In this document: one piece after another, positions 1 through 7,474 of the stretch
Numbering within the stretch: the stretch's first letter is position 1
Layout: the number at the start of each line of letters is the position of its first letter
From: Paenibacillaceae bacterium UBA6304
GTDB taxonomy: Bacteria; Bacillota; Bacilli; Paenibacillales; Paenibacillaceae
Reading direction: 5' to 3'
Assembly: GCA_002439285.1 (NCBI GenBank)
Contig: DJTQ01000424.1
Coordinates: 1 to 16,833 of the forward strand
DNA length: 16,833 nucleotides
The notes under the pieces: model-generated
Told to the model about the DNA's origin: nothing
The model's input: only the letters and a program-made list of their open reading frames with translations
Database searches by the model: none
Translations under genes and position numbers: made by a program

Positions 1-7
1 CCGCTAC

Positions 8-142
8 CAAGTAACAATCCCGCTCCGAGCGACCCCGCCGTCAACAAGTAACTATCCCGCTCCGAGCGGCCTCGCCGTCGCCAACATGTAACTATCCCGC
101 TCCCCAGTAGCACCGGCAACGACCAAGTAACTATCCCGCACC
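8..142. repeat. Four spaced copies of a GTAACTATCCCGC repeat
   Basis: The 13-base core GTAACTATCCCGC occurs at 48-60, 88-100 and 127-139, and with one change (GTAACAATCCCGC) at 11-23. Spacing is 37, 40 and 39 bases. It is preceded by CAA/CAT and usually followed by TCC or TCCGAGCG. The spacers are GC-rich and only loosely alike. The spacing is not a constant multiple of three and stops appear on the minus strand, so a coding repeat is unlikely. The array may continue to the left of the window. Function is unknown; it resembles a family of intergenic repeats rather than a CRISPR. Confidence 0.75.
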
Positions 143-356
143 CCAGCAACCGGCCTCGAATTTTAATTACCATTCACCACACAACGAGCAAGTAGAAACT
201 CTTAAGCTTTGTACCGAACGTATCCATACCTCATGCAGAAGACTTGTCCCAAGCCTGTTCCAAGCTTGGCCCATTCCGTCCTAAGTCGGCCCAAGGTTTC
301 TTAAGCAAGCAAACCACCAAATAGCCTGCTTGCCATGCTACCATGACTATGCGCAA
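143..356. other. Gene-free intergenic stretch
   Basis: No convincing open reading frame or ribosome binding site is seen on either strand. The only structure noticed is a short inverted repeat, GCAAGCA (305-311) against TGCTTGC (327-333), with a 15-base loop. It precedes the terminator region on the plus strand and has no obvious role. Confidence 0.5.
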
Positions 357-394
357 CAAAAGAACGCCCGCCAAGCATCAAGTGCTTGCGGGCC
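354..394 (-). terminator. Rho-independent terminator of the sugar permease operon
   Basis: GCCCGC-CAAGCA (366-377) can pair with TGCTTGCGGGC (383-393) with one bulged C, leaving a five-base loop. Read on the minus strand the stem is followed by a T-rich stretch (complement of 354-364, CAACAAAAGAA). It lies about 120 bases after the stop of the minus-strand permease gene ending at 514. The U tract is interrupted, so efficiency is uncertain. Confidence 0.65.
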
Positions 395-410
395 GTCCTT
401 TCCCTAATTC

Positions 411-452
411 ATTCTCTCTCTAATCCATTCTCTCTCCGATCGTTCTCTCTCC
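411..452. repeat. Three copies of ATTCTCTCTC
   Basis: ATTCTCTCTC is at 411-420 and 427-436, and GTTCTCTCTC at 442-451, about 16 bases apart. The array lies between the stop codon of the last permease gene and its terminator, so it is transcribed as GAGAGAGAAT repeats in the 3' untranslated part of that mRNA. No function is known to me. Confidence 0.5.
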
Positions 453-513
453 AAACCGTTTCAGTCAGTTTCGATCCGTTTTTTCTCAATCCGCTCGATC
501 GGACCGAGCGGGA

Positions 514-1344
514 TCAGCCTTTCACCGCGCCGGCGACAACGCCTTTGACGATGTATTTTTGCAGGAAGATAAAGACGACGATGGATGGTAGCACAGCCAT
601 TACCATGGCGGTCATGGCATACTGCCAGTCCGAGGTGTACTGACCGACGAAGGTGTAGGCTGCCAGGGTCAGGGTTTTGGTGTCCGGCGAGCCGTTGACC
701 ATCAGGAGCGGAAGCAGGAAGTCGTTCCAGATCCACATCACGTCGATGATGATGATCGTGGTCGTTACGGACTTCAGCAGCGGGAAGATCACGCTGAAGA
801 ATAACCGGAACCCGGATGCGCCGTCGATAGTAGCGCTCTCGTCGATTTCTTTCGGAATGCCTTTTACGAAACCGTGATAGATGAATAGCGCCAGCGGTGC
901 GCCGAAGCCCCAGTACATGATGCCAAGTCCCCAAGTGCTTTCGGAGAGATGCAGGTTCTTCGCCATTTGCAGCACGGTCAGCATGATCGACTGAAACGGA
1001 ATCAGCATCGGCATGATGCACAGGAAGTAGATGATCGAGCTTGCCTTGGACTTCGTTCGTGCCAACTTATAAGAGGCGATGGAGGAGACCAGAATGATCC
1101 CGGCCAGGCCAAGTATAGTGATCACAGCGTTGTTCAGGAACAGACGCGGATAGTTGATAAATTTCCAAACGTACGAGTAGTTCTCGAACGCCAGGGATTT
1201 GGGTAGCGCGATGACATCGGTCATGACCTCGGAGAAGCTTTTTAAGGAATTGATGATGGTCAGGAATAATGGATACAGGAATATTAAGGACAAAATGACC
1301 ATCACGACTTCAAGGACGATGCGTCCGGCTCTGTTGGTTTTCAT
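514..1344 (-). CDS. Carbohydrate ABC transporter permease, MalG type (CUT1)
   Basis: This is one of two membrane subunits of a binding-protein-dependent sugar importer. The 276-residue product is the usual length for MalG-type proteins and has about six hydrophobic segments, the first near residues 10-35. The cytoplasmic EAA loop that contacts the ATPase is seen around residues 167-190 (DESATIDGASGFRLFF followed by FPLL). The end, GVVAGAVKG, is typical of the family. Its ATG overlaps the stop of the upstream permease gene by one base (TAATG), and GGGAGGT within that gene serves as ribosome binding site, so the two are translationally coupled. The substrate cannot be read from the permease; the adjacent alpha-galactosidase suggests an alpha-galactoside. 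No ATP-binding subunit is encoded here; a shared MsmX/MalK-type ATPase elsewhere is expected by analogy with other Firmicute CUT1 systems. Confidence 0.93.
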   Translation of the reverse strand: MKTNRAGRIVLEVVMVILSLIFLYPLFLTIINSLKSFSEVMTDVIALPKSLAFENYSYVWKFINYPRLFLNNAVITILGLAGIILVSSIASYKLARTKSKASSIIYFLCIMPMLIPFQSIMLTVLQMAKNLHLSESTWGLGIMYWGFGAPLALFIYHGFVKGIPKEIDESATIDGASGFRLFFSVIFPLLKSVTTTIIIIDVMWIWNDFLLPLLMVNGSPDTKTLTLAAYTFVGQYTSDWQYAMTAMVMAVLPSIVVFIFLQKYIVKGVVAGAVKG

Positions 1345-2231
1345 TAGGCCTCAACCTCCCTGCGTTTGAAGATCGTCAACTGAATGACGGTGATGATGAG
1401 AACGGCCACGAACAGAATAAGCGCTTTGGCCGTGCCGTATCCGTACAAATTGTTCTGGAAGGTATCGCGATAGATATCGTAAGCCAAGGAATAGGTAGTC
1501 CCCCCGGGACCGCCACCGGTCAACGACAGAATGACGTCGAATACCTTGATCGAGTTGGTCAGCGCCATAAAGACGGAAATTGTAATCGATGGAGCCAGCA
1601 GCGGCAGGGTAATGTTGAAGAACCGCCGAACCGGACCGGCTCCGTCCACTTTGGCTGCTTCTTTTAAGTCGTCCGGTACCGACTGCAATCCGGCAATGTA
1701 GATAACCAGATAAAAACCGATCGACTGCCACAACGAGACGAGCAGTATGGAAATGAACGCGAGCCCCGGCTTACCGAGCCAACTGAGTCCGAAGATTCCC
1801 CAGCCCGTGCTTGCCCCTAAGGACTCGAAGCCCTGCATAAAAATAAACTTCCAGATAAAACCGACGATGACCAAGCTGAGGATGTAAGGAATGAAGAAGG
1901 CCGCTCTCAGCCAGTTTGTCGATTTCAGTTTCATGTCGAGCACCAAGGCGAGCAGAATAGCCAGTACATTGACCAGAATAATATAAAGAATGGCATATTT
2001 TATGGTGAACCAGGCGGCATTCGTGAAATTGGCGTCCCCCATAAAAATTTGTTTAAAGTTGTCCAGTCCGACGAATTTCGGATGCTTGGAGATCCCGTTC
2101 CATTTGGTCAGGGAGTAGCGAATCGTCATGATGAACGGATAGTAAAATACGGCGATAACACAAATCAGAATCGGTAATGTGAATGCTCCGAATTCAAGTC
2201 TTTCGGCCCGTCTTCTCCCTAGTTTAAACAT
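1344..2231 (-). CDS. Carbohydrate ABC transporter permease, MalF type (CUT1)
   Basis: First gene of the minus-strand transporter operon and partner of the MalG-type permease. The first membrane segment lies near residues 15-35 (PILICVIAVFYYPFIM), and the EAA loop near the C-terminal third reads EAAKVDGAGPVRRFF followed by LPLL. I place the start at the ATG complement at 2229-2231: AGAGGTG lies six bases upstream on the minus strand and the protein then begins MFKLGRRRAERLEF, giving 295 residues. An in-frame ATG at 2313-2315 would add 28 basic residues. It lies only about six bases after the predicted transcription start and has no ribosome binding site, so I reject it. It is transcribed divergently from the sensor kinase. 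Confidence 0.92.
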   Translation of the reverse strand: MFKLGRRRAERLEFGAFTLPILICVIAVFYYPFIMTIRYSLTKWNGISKHPKFVGLDNFKQIFMGDANFTNAAWFTIKYAILYIILVNVLAILLALVLDMKLKSTNWLRAAFFIPYILSLVIVGFIWKFIFMQGFESLGASTGWGIFGLSWLGKPGLAFISILLVSLWQSIGFYLVIYIAGLQSVPDDLKEAAKVDGAGPVRRFFNITLPLLAPSITISVFMALTNSIKVFDVILSLTGGGPGGTTYSLAYDIYRDTFQNNLYGYGTAKALILFVAVLIITVIQLTIFKRREVEA

Positions 2232-2318
2232 GAAATGCACCTCTTTTTCGCCAGCGATCCTGGAGGGTCGCCTTTGGATTTCTTTATGTCGGTTCAAATT
2301 TGACTTTTTGAACATCGT

Positions 2319-2334
2319 CTATAATGTATTATAG
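2319..2334. promoter_or_regulatory. Palindrome holding back-to-back -10 elements of divergent promoters
   Basis: CTATAATGTATTATAG has perfect 7-base arms around GT. It contains TATAAT on the plus strand (2320-2325, toward the kinase) and TATAAT on the minus strand (complement of 2328-2333, toward the permeases). The minus-strand -10 has only a poor -35 at the 17-base position (complement of 2351-2356, TTAGGG), as expected of an activated promoter. On the plus strand TTGACT (2300-2305) is a good hexamer but just 14 bases away. The minus promoter would start near 2321, leaving about a 90-base leader before the chosen permease start. Confidence 0.55.
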
Positions 2335-2372
2335 AGCAGGGCATAATCCGCCCTAAATGGATTTAAGAGTAC

Positions 2373-2394
2373 AGTTAAGGGTAAAAAGGTGAAC
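2373..2394 (-). promoter_or_regulatory. Candidate response-regulator box, permease promoter copy
   Basis: Read on the minus strand this is GTTCAC, C, then TTTTTACCCTTAACT. It matches the box at 5921-5942 at 20 of 22 bases. It ends 39 bases before the minus-strand TATAAT (2328-2333), so it covers about -52 to -73 of the permease promoter. A second half copy, GTTCACTCTTTTA on the minus strand (complement of 2397-2409), lies 15 bases further upstream as a direct repeat. The site is inferred to bind the AraC-type regulator encoded at 4258-5907. For the kinase gene it lies inside the leader if the plus-strand TATAAT at 2320 is used. Confidence 0.6.
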
Positions 2395-2438
2395 TGTAAA
2401 AGAGTGAACACGAAGCCTTCCGGCAAAGGATGTGCGCC

Positions 2439-4265
2439 ATGATCGAACGCATAAGAAGAGTCTCCAGGAGCTTGGTCGACCGGATGTCGAGGCGACTGGT
2501 CAATAAGCTGATTTTGTTTTTTTCCACGATAATCATCCTTGTCGTCGGATCTCTCACCATCATTTCCTATCAGATGATTCAACGGGAATCCGTTGACCAT
2601 AGCATGTCCAGTACGGCAAACAACTTAATGCTGGTCAATCAGAACCTGGAGGATTATCTGGCCGGGATCGAGCAGTTGTCGCTGCCGCAGATCAGATATG
2701 ATGACTTGATCCGGGCCATTATCAATGAGGATGACGATTACGCTTCCAAAATGTATCTGGAAGATTACCTGCGTAACTTGTTTTATTCGCGGGACGATTT
2801 AAACAGCATTTACATATACCTGATCGGCCAGGGAAAATACTATTCGATTACCCAGGAGGCTTACGATACCAAGCTAAAGGTTAGCTACGAGGCTCAGATC
2901 CCTTACCAGACCTGGTACAAGCACGCTATGGCCAGTCCGAACAACCGATCCTATCAGTCTTTTGCCGATCCGAACGAGAATCCGGGGTATTCCGCAATCA
3001 CGGATCCCGGCTTCATGGCTTACCATCGAGTGATTCGGTCTATTGCCTCCCGGGAGCCCAGAGCGGTCATTTCGTTTTACTTGAAACCGTCCATGAAGGA
3101 CGACATTATGAAGGATATCCCGTTTGAGGACGGGGAGCACCTTCTGTTCCTGGACCCCGGCAATGTGCCGTTTCATTCGGACGATCTGGAATTCTACAAC
3201 CGCATGAAGCAGGCGGATTGGCTGTCCCGATTAGGACAGCAGGAGGAGCGGGGGCCGATCACCTGGACTACGGAGGACAAAAAGTACCTGATCGTGTATA
3301 ACGTCGGCGAACAGGAGGGCTGGAAGCTGGTCAAACCGATCCCTTACAGCAACATTTACGAGCCGGCCCGAAAAACCCGAGATCTGAACTATCTCATCGG
3401 CTTATTGTTCCTCTTGATATCCGTAATTCTGGTGGCGTTAATCTCGAATGCGATTACACAGCCGCTTAAGAAGCTGTCCCTTCAAATGAGGCGCTTCAGC
3501 GAAGGAAGCTTTGATGTGACGGCCCCGGTTAAAGGACGAGATGAATTGGCTTATCTATCCCGGCACTTCAACCGGATGGTGAGCCGTACGAATGACTTGA
3601 TCAATGAACGGTATAAGATGAAACTGGTGGAGAAGAACGCGATTCTAAAAGCGCTTGAAGCCGAGATCAATCCGCATTTCTTGTATAATGCACTCCAGGC
3701 CATTTCAACCAAAGCGTTAAAAAGCGGGGATGACGACGTCGCGGACATGGTGGATGCGCTGGCATTAACGCTCAGATACTGCATAAGCGGAAAAGACATC
3801 GTATACGCTAAAGAGGAATTGCGGCATATTGATCGTTATCTGGCCCTGCAAAAAGCAAGATTCGGCAGCCGGCTTGAGGTTACGGTCGAATGGGACGAAT
3901 CGTTAATGGAGTTGCAGATTCCGAAGCTGTCGATCCAGTCGTTGGTTGAGAATTCGATTAAGCATGGGGTTGAAAAAGTATCGGCGGAAATCTCCATTCG
4001 AATCAGCGCCGGGTTGGAAGAGGGCCATGCGGTGATCATGGTGGAGGATAATGGCCCGGGCATTCCTCCGGCCCGGATGGAGCAGGTCTTGCAGTCTTTC
4101 CGTACGGAATGGGAGGAGCAAGAAGGGGAGAATATCGGACTTAAGAATCTGAATACCCGGCTGAAGCTGCTGTATGGGGAAGAGGCCGGTTTAGAGATAG
4201 AGAGTGGAGACAGCGGAACGAAAATGAGAATGCTGATTCCGCGGGGAGGTCAGAGTCATGTATAA
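2439..4265 (+). CDS. Sensor histidine kinase, YesM type
   Basis: Membrane sensor of a two-component system of the YesM/YesN kind, which typically controls sugar ABC transporters in Paenibacillaceae. From the chosen start there is a membrane segment near residues 22-45, a long extracellular domain (about 50-295, Cache-like by position), a second membrane segment (LIGLLFLLISVILVALI), a HAMP linker starting TQPLKKLSLQMRRFSEG, and the His-kinase region EAEINPHFLYNAL with phospho-acceptor His413. The ATPase domain shows N-box Asn505 (NSIKHG), DNGPGIP and IGLKNLNTRLKLLYG. I choose ATG 2439 because AAAGGA (2425-2430) lies eight bases before it. The ATG at 2430 overlaps that site. The gene overlaps the regulator gene by eight bases. 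The ligand is unknown; from context it is a sugar or the loaded binding protein. Confidence 0.94.
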   Translation: MIERIRRVSRSLVDRMSRRLVNKLILFFSTIIILVVGSLTIISYQMIQRESVDHSMSSTANNLMLVNQNLEDYLAGIEQLSLPQIRYDDLIRAIINEDDDYASKMYLEDYLRNLFYSRDDLNSIYIYLIGQGKYYSITQEAYDTKLKVSYEAQIPYQTWYKHAMASPNNRSYQSFADPNENPGYSAITDPGFMAYHRVIRSIASREPRAVISFYLKPSMKDDIMKDIPFEDGEHLLFLDPGNVPFHSDDLEFYNRMKQADWLSRLGQQEERGPITWTTEDKKYLIVYNVGEQEGWKLVKPIPYSNIYEPARKTRDLNYLIGLLFLLISVILVALISNAITQPLKKLSLQMRRFSEGSFDVTAPVKGRDELAYLSRHFNRMVSRTNDLINERYKMKLVEKNAILKALEAEINPHFLYNALQAISTKALKSGDDDVADMVDALALTLRYCISGKDIVYAKEELRHIDRYLALQKARFGSRLEVTVEWDESLMELQIPKLSIQSLVENSIKHGVEKVSAEISIRISAGLEEGHAVIMVEDNGPGIPPARMEQVLQSFRTEWEEQEGENIGLKNLNTRLKLLYGEEAGLEIESGDSGTKMRMLIPRGGQSHV

Positions 4266-5907
4266 GGTGCTGATCATTGATGACGAGGAGCCGTTGCGCG
4301 AGGCGATTTCAATTCTGGGCGATTGGGAAGCGCTCCGGATTGATGAGGTGCTGGAAGCGACGGACGGAAAGTCCGGCCTGGAGATGTTACGGGAACATCA
4401 GCCGGATCTGGTCATGGTCGATATGAAAATGCCGGAAATGAACGGAGTAGAGTTTTTGCGGGTCGTGGAGTCGGAATTTCCGGAACTGCTGACGATTGTC
4501 ATCAGCGGGTACAACGATTTTGAATTTACCCGGCAGGCCATTCATTCCAAAGTGCTCGATTATTTGCTTAAGCCGATTAACCGGCAGGATTTGAATCAGG
4601 CGTTGCGCAAGGCGATCGGGCTTCTGGAAGCAAAGCGGCAAGTCCGCAGCGAGTTGATAACCAAGAATATCGCCTTCAATATGTCACTGCCCAAGCTGAA
4701 GGAAAAGATATATCTCTCGATTATAGAGCGCAGCTTGAAGAAACAAAGCAACAAGGCGTTTCTGTCTCTGATCGGTGCCGAAGACGAGAATCTCCGCTAC
4801 GGCGCGCTGGTGCTCCGCATCCTCAATATGGAGTCGATCCGCGATAGCCGCTTTAACTCCGATACGGAGCTGCTGTATTTTGCCGTCGCTAATATCATTA
4901 ACGAGATGTCGGACGATCGTCTGCAGTGCTTCAGTTTCGCCAACCCGAAGCAGGAGCGGGAGGTTATTGCCGTCTATACCTCGCATGGCGGATATCCGCA
5001 GGAGCTTTTATTTCAATCGGAGCAACTATTAAAGCAAGTCGTATCGACTCTCAGTTCATTGTTCGGCATTATCGCCGCAGGGGGAGTGGGGACTCCCTGT
5101 TCTGACGCTCTTGAGCTTGCGGATTCCTATGAGGCAGCCAGCTCTTCGGTGCAGGCCGTTGATTTGTTGAAGTTGACGGGGAAGGCGGTCATCGGTCCTC
5201 AGGACAAGCGGAAGAATCGGGATGTTCATTCCTTGACGGGGCGGATCGCGATTCTTCGCAGTACACTGGAAGGCGGGAACATCAATCAGGCCAAAAGTAT
5301 TCTGAGCGAATTCGCCAAGAAGGTAAGGAACTCGGAGCGGTTCAGCTTAGGGGATGCCGATCGACTGATCCGGGAGATGGTGGTCCTCTTTAACGATATG
5401 GCGCTGGAACTCGGGGTGACTGCGGATAAATTACCCTCCTCCGGCGGGGAGCGTGCGCTCCGGTCCCTTCGTTTGAAGACCGACTTTGCCACTTTTGATG
5501 AATTTGAGAACCTGATGATGCGAGTGTTGGATTACTTTAGCGAGCAAATCCGGAAGTCGATGGCCGGGGACCGCGCGTTCAATGTGGACGATATCAAGGA
5601 TTATATCGATAACCACTATTTTGAAGACATCAAGATTTCCATGTTTACAGAGAAGTATTTTCTCAGCCGCGAGTATTTGATGAAACTGTTTAAACAGCAG
5701 TTCGCATTCGGAATTCATGAATATGTGCAGAAGGTCCGGATGGACAAGGCCCGGCAACTGCTTGACGATTCATCGCTAAAAATCCAGGAGATTTCAGAGA
5801 TGCTCGGGTACAAGGATAAGAACTATTTCAGTAAAGCTTTCCGTAATTATTATTCCGTCTCGCCGTCCGAATACCGGAATCAACGTGCCGAAGAGGGCAA
5901 AAAGTGA
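4258..5907 (+). CDS. Response regulator with AraC-type DNA-binding domain, YesN type
   Basis: Cytoplasmic partner of the kinase just upstream. Residues 1-120 form a receiver domain with acidic Asp8/Asp9, phospho-acceptor Asp55 (MVDMKMP), Ser83 and Lys105 (LLKPI). A middle region of roughly 300 residues has no motif I recognise and is usual for this family. Residues from about 440 form the AraC double helix-turn-helix: DDIKDYIDNHYFEDIKISMF, then SREYLMKLFKQQF and IQEISEMLGYKDKNYFSKAF. The length of 549 is normal. GGGAGGT at the end of the kinase gene is its ribosome binding site, and the eight-base overlap implies coupled translation. Its likely targets are the matching boxes at 2373-2394 and 5921-5942, upstream of the permeases and the binding protein. 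This assignment is inferred from position and not shown. Confidence 0.94.
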   Translation: MYKVLIIDDEEPLREAISILGDWEALRIDEVLEATDGKSGLEMLREHQPDLVMVDMKMPEMNGVEFLRVVESEFPELLTIVISGYNDFEFTRQAIHSKVLDYLLKPINRQDLNQALRKAIGLLEAKRQVRSELITKNIAFNMSLPKLKEKIYLSIIERSLKKQSNKAFLSLIGAEDENLRYGALVLRILNMESIRDSRFNSDTELLYFAVANIINEMSDDRLQCFSFANPKQEREVIAVYTSHGGYPQELLFQSEQLLKQVVSTLSSLFGIIAAGGVGTPCSDALELADSYEAASSSVQAVDLLKLTGKAVIGPQDKRKNRDVHSLTGRIAILRSTLEGGNINQAKSILSEFAKKVRNSERFSLGDADRLIREMVVLFNDMALELGVTADKLPSSGGERALRSLRLKTDFATFDEFENLMMRVLDYFSEQIRKSMAGDRAFNVDDIKDYIDNHYFEDIKISMFTEKYFLSREYLMKLFKQQFAFGIHEYVQKVRMDKARQLLDDSSLKIQEISEMLGYKDKNYFSKAFRNYYSVSPSEYRNQRAEEGKK

Positions 5908-5932
5908 ACTTACGCGACAACTTCACTTTTTT
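5899..5932 (+). terminator. Possible weak terminator after the response regulator gene
   Basis: AAAAAGTGAA (5899-5908) pairs perfectly with TTCACTTTTT (5922-5931) across a 13-base loop, and the right arm merges with a T6 run. The left arm covers the regulator's stop codon (5905-5907). The stem is AT-rich, so it is weak. The right arm is also part of the 22-bp box shared with the permease promoter, so the inverted repeat may be a DNA-binding site and not, or not only, a terminator. Confidence 0.4.
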
Positions 5933-5942
5933 ACCCTTAACT
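5921..5942 (+). promoter_or_regulatory. Candidate response-regulator box, binding-protein promoter copy
   Basis: CTTCAC, T, then TTTTTACCCTTAACT. It matches the permease-promoter box at 20 of 22 bases (differences at positions 1 and 7) in the same orientation relative to the downstream gene. It ends 38 bases before TAGAAT (5981-5986), the probable -10 of the binding-protein gene; the permease copy has 39. A head-to-head half site lies on the other strand at 5897-5909. Confidence 0.6.
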
Positions 5943-5957
5943 CACCACTTATCTACA

Positions 5958-5986
5958 TTTTTATCCTGCACCCTTTTCATTAGAAT
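5958..5986 (+). promoter_or_regulatory. Probable promoter of the solute-binding protein gene
   Basis: TAGAAT (5981-5986) is a good -10. The -35 position with a 17-base spacer holds only TTTTTA (5958-5963), a poor match, consistent with a promoter that needs an activator. A start near 5993 leaves about 50 bases of leader before ATG 6045. Confidence 0.45.
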
Positions 5987-6044
5987 AAGGACCATAACAG
6001 GCAAGTCTAGCAAACATACACAAAAGAAAGCGGGGTATAAATTT

Positions 6045-7364
6045 ATGAAAAAGAAGATTTGGGCCGGCCTTTTCAGCTTGACGCTAATCATGGGACTGTT
6101 GTCCGCTTGCGGCGGAAACAACGGTGCTAATGAAGGGGCAAACGGAGCCAATACGGGGAACAACGGCGCCGCTAACGACAACAAGAAGGTCACAATCAAC
6201 ATGTTTACTGCTTCTCCGGAATATACGAACGCCTTTAATGCTTACATCGAAGAATACAAAAAAGTGAAACCCAACGTTACGATTAATCTCGAAATCATGC
6301 AGGCCGACTACAATACGGTGCTGAAGTCGAGAATCGCGGCAGGCAGTACGCCTGACGTATTCCAGACTACCGCAGGCGGGGACATTGACACCTATGCGGA
6401 GTACAGCGCGGATTTGACCAATGAACCGCTGGCGGCAGCCATGACCGATGCCGTGCGCGCCAACATGAGCTCCACCGACGGCAAAGTGCTCGGTCTTCCG
6501 GTGAAGGGCAACCTGTTCTCGATCGTTTACAACAAGAAGCTCTTCGAAGACGCGGGAATTGCTGAATTTCCGAAAACAACGGCTGAAATGGACGATGCCA
6601 TCGCCAAGCTGGAAGCCAAGGGAATTACGCCTTTCGCCAATGCTTATAAAGAGTGGTGGGTGTGGAAACATCTTTTCCAACACTTTGTTGATGCGGCTGC
6701 CCAAGACGCCGGCGTAGCCCCGAAAGAGCTCGTTGACAAGTTCATTGCCGGAGACGCAAAAATCAAAGACTATCCGGCCCTGTACAACAACTTCTTCGCT
6801 TATGTAGACACTACGGTGAAACACGGTACGGATAAGCCGCTCGAACGCGACAGCAACGCGCAAGTCAGTGACTTTGCTTCCGGTAAAGCTGCAATTCTGA
6901 ACGGTAAAGGCGCATGGGATGAAGAAGCGATCAAGAAAATCACCCCGGACATCCAAATCGGTATCGCAGGTTACCCTGTCAGCGACAAAGCCGAGCAATC
7001 GGTGATTATCACCGGTGCCGACCAGGCGCTCCGGATTAATAAAGATTCCAAAGTGGCTAAAGAAACGATTGAATTCTTTAACTGGCTGTACACTTCGGAA
7101 TACGGCAAGAACTGGTTCTCCAGCGTAGCTAAAGTAATTCCTCCGATCAAGGATGCACCGCTTCCGGATCTGGATATGCCGAAACAAATGGACGAAATTC
7201 TGAAAACCGATGCATCGGGCGATCTGTCCGTCAACTATTCGCTGGATACATTCCACCAAAAATTCGGTGAAATTATGCAAGCCTACATCGGCGGCAACAA
7301 GGATAAAGACCAAGCCGTCACTGAAATTGAGCAAGCTTGGGTACAATTGGGCTCCGCCCAATAA
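6045..7364 (+). CDS. Extracellular sugar-binding lipoprotein (ABC transporter, family 1)
   Basis: Captures the sugar outside the cell and hands it to the two permeases encoded divergently. The chosen ATG gives 439 residues with a classic lipoprotein signal: MKKKIW, a hydrophobic stretch, then LLSAC with lipid-attached Cys22. A Gly/Asn-rich flexible linker follows (about residues 23-45), then the family-1 solute-binding fold beginning KKVTINMFTASPEYTNAF. The reading frame stays open back to 5904, but the upstream part contains the promoter and box and no ribosome binding site. GGGG about nine bases before ATG 6045 is a modest site. Codon choice leans more to AAA/GAA and AAC than in the kinase genes, as in many highly expressed binding proteins. 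Substrate is unproven; alpha-galactosides are suggested by the next gene. Confidence 0.93.
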   Translation: MKKKIWAGLFSLTLIMGLLSACGGNNGANEGANGANTGNNGAANDNKKVTINMFTASPEYTNAFNAYIEEYKKVKPNVTINLEIMQADYNTVLKSRIAAGSTPDVFQTTAGGDIDTYAEYSADLTNEPLAAAMTDAVRANMSSTDGKVLGLPVKGNLFSIVYNKKLFEDAGIAEFPKTTAEMDDAIAKLEAKGITPFANAYKEWWVWKHLFQHFVDAAAQDAGVAPKELVDKFIAGDAKIKDYPALYNNFFAYVDTTVKHGTDKPLERDSNAQVSDFASGKAAILNGKGAWDEEAIKKITPDIQIGIAGYPVSDKAEQSVIITGADQALRINKDSKVAKETIEFFNWLYTSEYGKNWFSSVAKVIPPIKDAPLPDLDMPKQMDEILKTDASGDLSVNYSLDTFHQKFGEIMQAYIGGNKDKDQAVTEIEQAWVQLGSAQ

Positions 7365-7406
7365 TCGATAGGCGGCGGCTACTGCTGACTGCTGATGGCT
7401 AACCTT

Positions 7407-7452
7407 AAACTTAACGCAGCATCGGGAGCGGTGCTGTGTTAAGTTTATTTTA
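7407..7452 (+). terminator. Strong terminator between binding protein and alpha-galactosidase genes
   Basis: AAACTTAACGCAGCA (7407-7421) pairs with TGCTGTGTTAAGTTT (7432-7446): 15 pairs with one G-U, a 10-base loop, then TATTTTAT. It would make the binding-protein transcript much more abundant than the downstream gene, or end that transcript altogether. Confidence 0.85.
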
Positions 7453-7453
7453 T

Positions 7454-7474
7454 AGTATCGGAAAAGTATCGGAA
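7454..7474 (+). repeat. Direct repeat AGTATCGGAA upstream of the alpha-galactosidase
   Basis: AGTATCGGAA occurs at 7454-7463 and 7465-7474, separated by one base, giving an 11-base period. It lies between the terminator and the start of the alpha-galactosidase gene. No clear -35/-10 pair is seen nearby. It could be a regulatory site for that gene, but this is speculative. Confidence 0.4.

Noticed and set aside
8..142. CRISPR array
   Set aside because: The conserved core is only about 13-19 bases, repeats vary, spacers resemble one another, and no cas gene is near.
2319..2438. CcpA catabolite-repression (cre) site at the sugar locus
   Set aside because: By eye I found no acceptable match to the cre consensus in this region or before the binding-protein gene. 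A weight-matrix scan would be needed to exclude a weak site.
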